This document shows positions 5,853 through 7,179 of a DNA stretch of 7,179 bases, one piece after another. The DNA lies in the NCBI GenBank assembly GCA_023485185.1, contig JAMCZP010000233.1:1-7179 (forward strand), read 5' to 3'. How positions within the stretch are numbered: the first letter of the stretch is position 1; each line of letters starts with the position of its first letter. The position numbers and the translations under genes were made by a program. The notes beneath the pieces were generated by a model. That model was given only the letters and a program-made list of their open reading frames with translations, did no database searches and was not told the DNA's origin. The DNA comes from Gammaproteobacteria bacterium. GTDB lineage: Bacteria > Pseudomonadota > Gammaproteobacteria > Pseudomonadales > Halomonadaceae.

Positions 5853-6728
5853 ATGCTTGCTGAACTGTTTGCCATTATGGCGCCCGTGCTGGCCGGTGCA
5901 GGGCTGGGTTATATGTGGGTGCGCTTAGGTTATCCGTATCCCGTCGAATTTATTACCCGGTTAGTCTTTAACATTGGTACGCCCTCCTTGGTATTAGCCT
6001 CGCTGGCCGGTGCTGATATCGACGCTACTACCTTTGGTCAGACGATGCTGGCTGCAGCATTGGTGATTCTAACCATGGGGGCTGCGACGTTCTTAGTGGC
6101 AAAGTTACTACGGCGTGATTGGCGGGTGCTGCTTGCCCCTATGATGTACCCCAACACCGGCAATATGGGATTGCCGGTGGTGCTTTACGCCTTTGGCAGT
6201 GCAGGGTTTGCCTACGGTATTACAGTGATGGTGACCGTCTCACTCTTTCAGTTCACGTTAGGCGCGGCGCTTAATAGCAAAAGCAACCCGCTTAAAACCC
6301 TGGTAAAAACGCCCACGGTCTATGCCATCATCATTGCCATGACGCTGCTACTCACGGGAACATCGCTACCGCCCTGGTTGGCAAATACGGTTGATTTGAT
6401 GTCAGGCTTTACGGTGCCACTAATGCTGATCACGCTTGGTGTGTCATTGGCCAGCATCCAAGTTAAAAACCTGCGTTCGGGATTAGGATTCAGCTTGGTG
6501 CGCGTCCCTCTTGCCGCCACAGTGGCTTGGTTTATTGCTGGATGGGTGGGGCTACCCCCGCTCGCTCAGAGCATCCTAGTGATACAGATGTGTATGCCAG
6601 TGGCGGTATTTAATTATCTATTTGCTCAGCGCGCCCAGCGCGAACCTGCCTATGTGGCCAGTTTGGTATTTTGCTCTACCTTATTGGCACTGTTTTACCT
6701 GCCTGCGCTGTTAGCTTTACTAATGTAA
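5853..6728 (+). CDS. AEC (auxin efflux carrier) family transporter, 291 aa
   Basis: This is an inner-membrane secondary transporter of the Mem_trans/AEC family, whose bacterial members move small organic acids such as malate or malonate and other metabolites. About ten hydrophobic segments can be read in two halves. The first half includes residues 3-24, 33-52, 64-83, 92-114 and 117-138. The second begins near TVYAIIIAMTLLL and ends with the C-terminal LVFCSTLLALFYLPALLALL. Family hallmarks include FNIGTPSLV near 39-47, NTGNMGLPV at 101-109 in the first half, and the QMCMPVAVFNYLFA segment in the second half, where a broken helix is expected. At 291 residues it is slightly short for the family but looks complete at both ends. 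The start has AAGGA 7 nt upstream (5841-5845). It lies 79 bp after the LysR gene with no clear terminator between them, so co-transcription or LysR control is plausible. The substrate and direction of transport are unknown. Confidence 0.9.
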   Translation: MLAELFAIMAPVLAGAGLGYMWVRLGYPYPVEFITRLVFNIGTPSLVLASLAGADIDATTFGQTMLAAALVILTMGAATFLVAKLLRRDWRVLLAPMMYPNTGNMGLPVVLYAFGSAGFAYGITVMVTVSLFQFTLGAALNSKSNPLKTLVKTPTVYAIIIAMTLLLTGTSLPPWLANTVDLMSGFTVPLMLITLGVSLASIQVKNLRSGLGFSLVRVPLAATVAWFIAGWVGLPPLAQSILVIQMCMPVAVFNYLFAQRAQREPAYVASLVFCSTLLALFYLPALLALLM

Positions 6729-6821
6729 ACACGCTTAGGGGAACCCAAACACGCAGAACGAGTCACTGCTAGACTTAGGATGACGTTGAAATAGGACGAC
6801 ATCACTATAAGAGGGTTTACG

Positions 6822-7179
6822 ATGCGCATGACAAAAGCTTACCGATCCGCTCGCTGGCTTGGGCCTGCTGCTACTGGCTTACTTCTTATCGGCGCCGTTA
6901 ATAGCGCCCATGCAGAAGTCATGCATGAAGCGCTTGAGAGCGAGCACCTGACGTTTTCAATTGAGCGCGTGGCTGATGGCCTCGAGAACCCTTGGGCCGT
7001 TGCCTTTCTACCCGATGGACGTTATTTAGTAAGCGAGCGTAATGGGCAGTTGAATCTCATCGACCCTGAAAGCGGTGAATCTTCTGTGCTCGAAGGAATG
7101 CCAGAGGTCAATCATCATGGCCAGGGCGGTCTGCTTGACGTTGTGTTGCACCCTGATTTTGGAGCAGAAGATGGCGACA
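6822..7179 (+). CDS. PQQ-dependent sugar dehydrogenase, soluble aldose type (N-terminal part)
   Basis: Only the first 119 codons lie in the window. A signal peptide of about 31 residues (hydrophobic GPAATGLLLIGAV, cleavage after SAHA) sends the protein to the periplasm. The mature part has the six-bladed propeller start of the GSDH family: VADGLENPWAVAFLPDGR (50-67), then YLVSERNGQLNLID, then HGQGGLLDVVLHPDF (99-113). In this family the His of HGQGG is the catalytic base that oxidises the C1 hydroxyl of aldoses with PQQ as cofactor; E. coli YliI (Asd) is a close relative by motif. The ribosome binding site AAGAGGG (6809-6815) lies 6 nt before the ATG. An in-frame ATG two codons later is less well spaced. 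The 93 bp upstream show no convincing terminator or promoter. No PQQ biosynthesis gene is visible here, and the link to its iron-uptake neighbours is unclear. Confidence 0.88.
   Translation, partial: MRMTKAYRSARWLGPAATGLLLIGAVNSAHAEVMHEALESEHLTFSIERVADGLENPWAVAFLPDGRYLVSERNGQLNLIDPESGESSVLEGMPEVNHHGQGGLLDVVLHPDFGAEDGD

Noticed and set aside
6786..6811. Possible promoter TTGAAA...TATAAG before the PQQ dehydrogenase gene
   Set aside because: The spacer is only 14 bp, and transcription would start about at the start codon, leaving out the ribosome binding site.
6729..6821. Search for a terminator after the AEC transporter
   Set aside because: There is only a trivial GGG-GAA-CCC fold and a short ACACGC repeat, with no T-run.

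Overview
The window looks like chromosomal DNA of a marine or halophilic gammaproteobacterium. Halomonadaceae is my best guess, from protein style and intermediate GC content, but I could not check it. It centres on siderophore-iron acquisition. No rRNA, tRNA, CRISPR array, transposase or phage gene was seen, and no intergenic stretch exceeds about 250 bp.

Left part (1-2639). The 5' end of an exported binding-protein-like gene (minus strand, cut by the window edge) diverges from a 728-residue TonB-dependent siderophore receptor (376-2562). The 252 bp between them hold three palindromes resembling Fur boxes, two of them in tandem just before the receptor start. A separate pair of near-identical 13-bp elements also lies there. 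The receptor ends at a rho-independent terminator.

Middle (2642-4860). A second, CirA-sized TonB-dependent receptor (minus strand, 652 residues) is convergent with the first and clearly paralogous to it. Its own terminator lies back-to-back with the first one. Its promoter region is shared with a divergent LysR-type regulator and carries two 19-bp palindromes identical at 16 of 19 positions. One is a good Fur box; the other overlaps the likely -10 of the LysR gene.

Right part (4859-7179). The LysR regulator is followed on the same strand by an AEC (auxin efflux carrier) family transporter, with a 79-bp gap holding a 7-bp-arm inverted repeat. The window ends in the first 119 codons of a secreted PQQ-dependent sugar dehydrogenase (soluble aldose dehydrogenase/YliI type).

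Working together (inference): under iron limitation Fur would release both receptors and the binding-protein gene, giving two outer-membrane gates with probably different ligands and one periplasmic carrier. The LysR protein may control the AEC transporter, the adjacent receptor, or both. I found no wholly new system. The most interesting points are the regulatory architecture (matched operators around a LysR/receptor divergent promoter, and an unexplained repeated 13-mer) and the inverted paralogous receptor pair.
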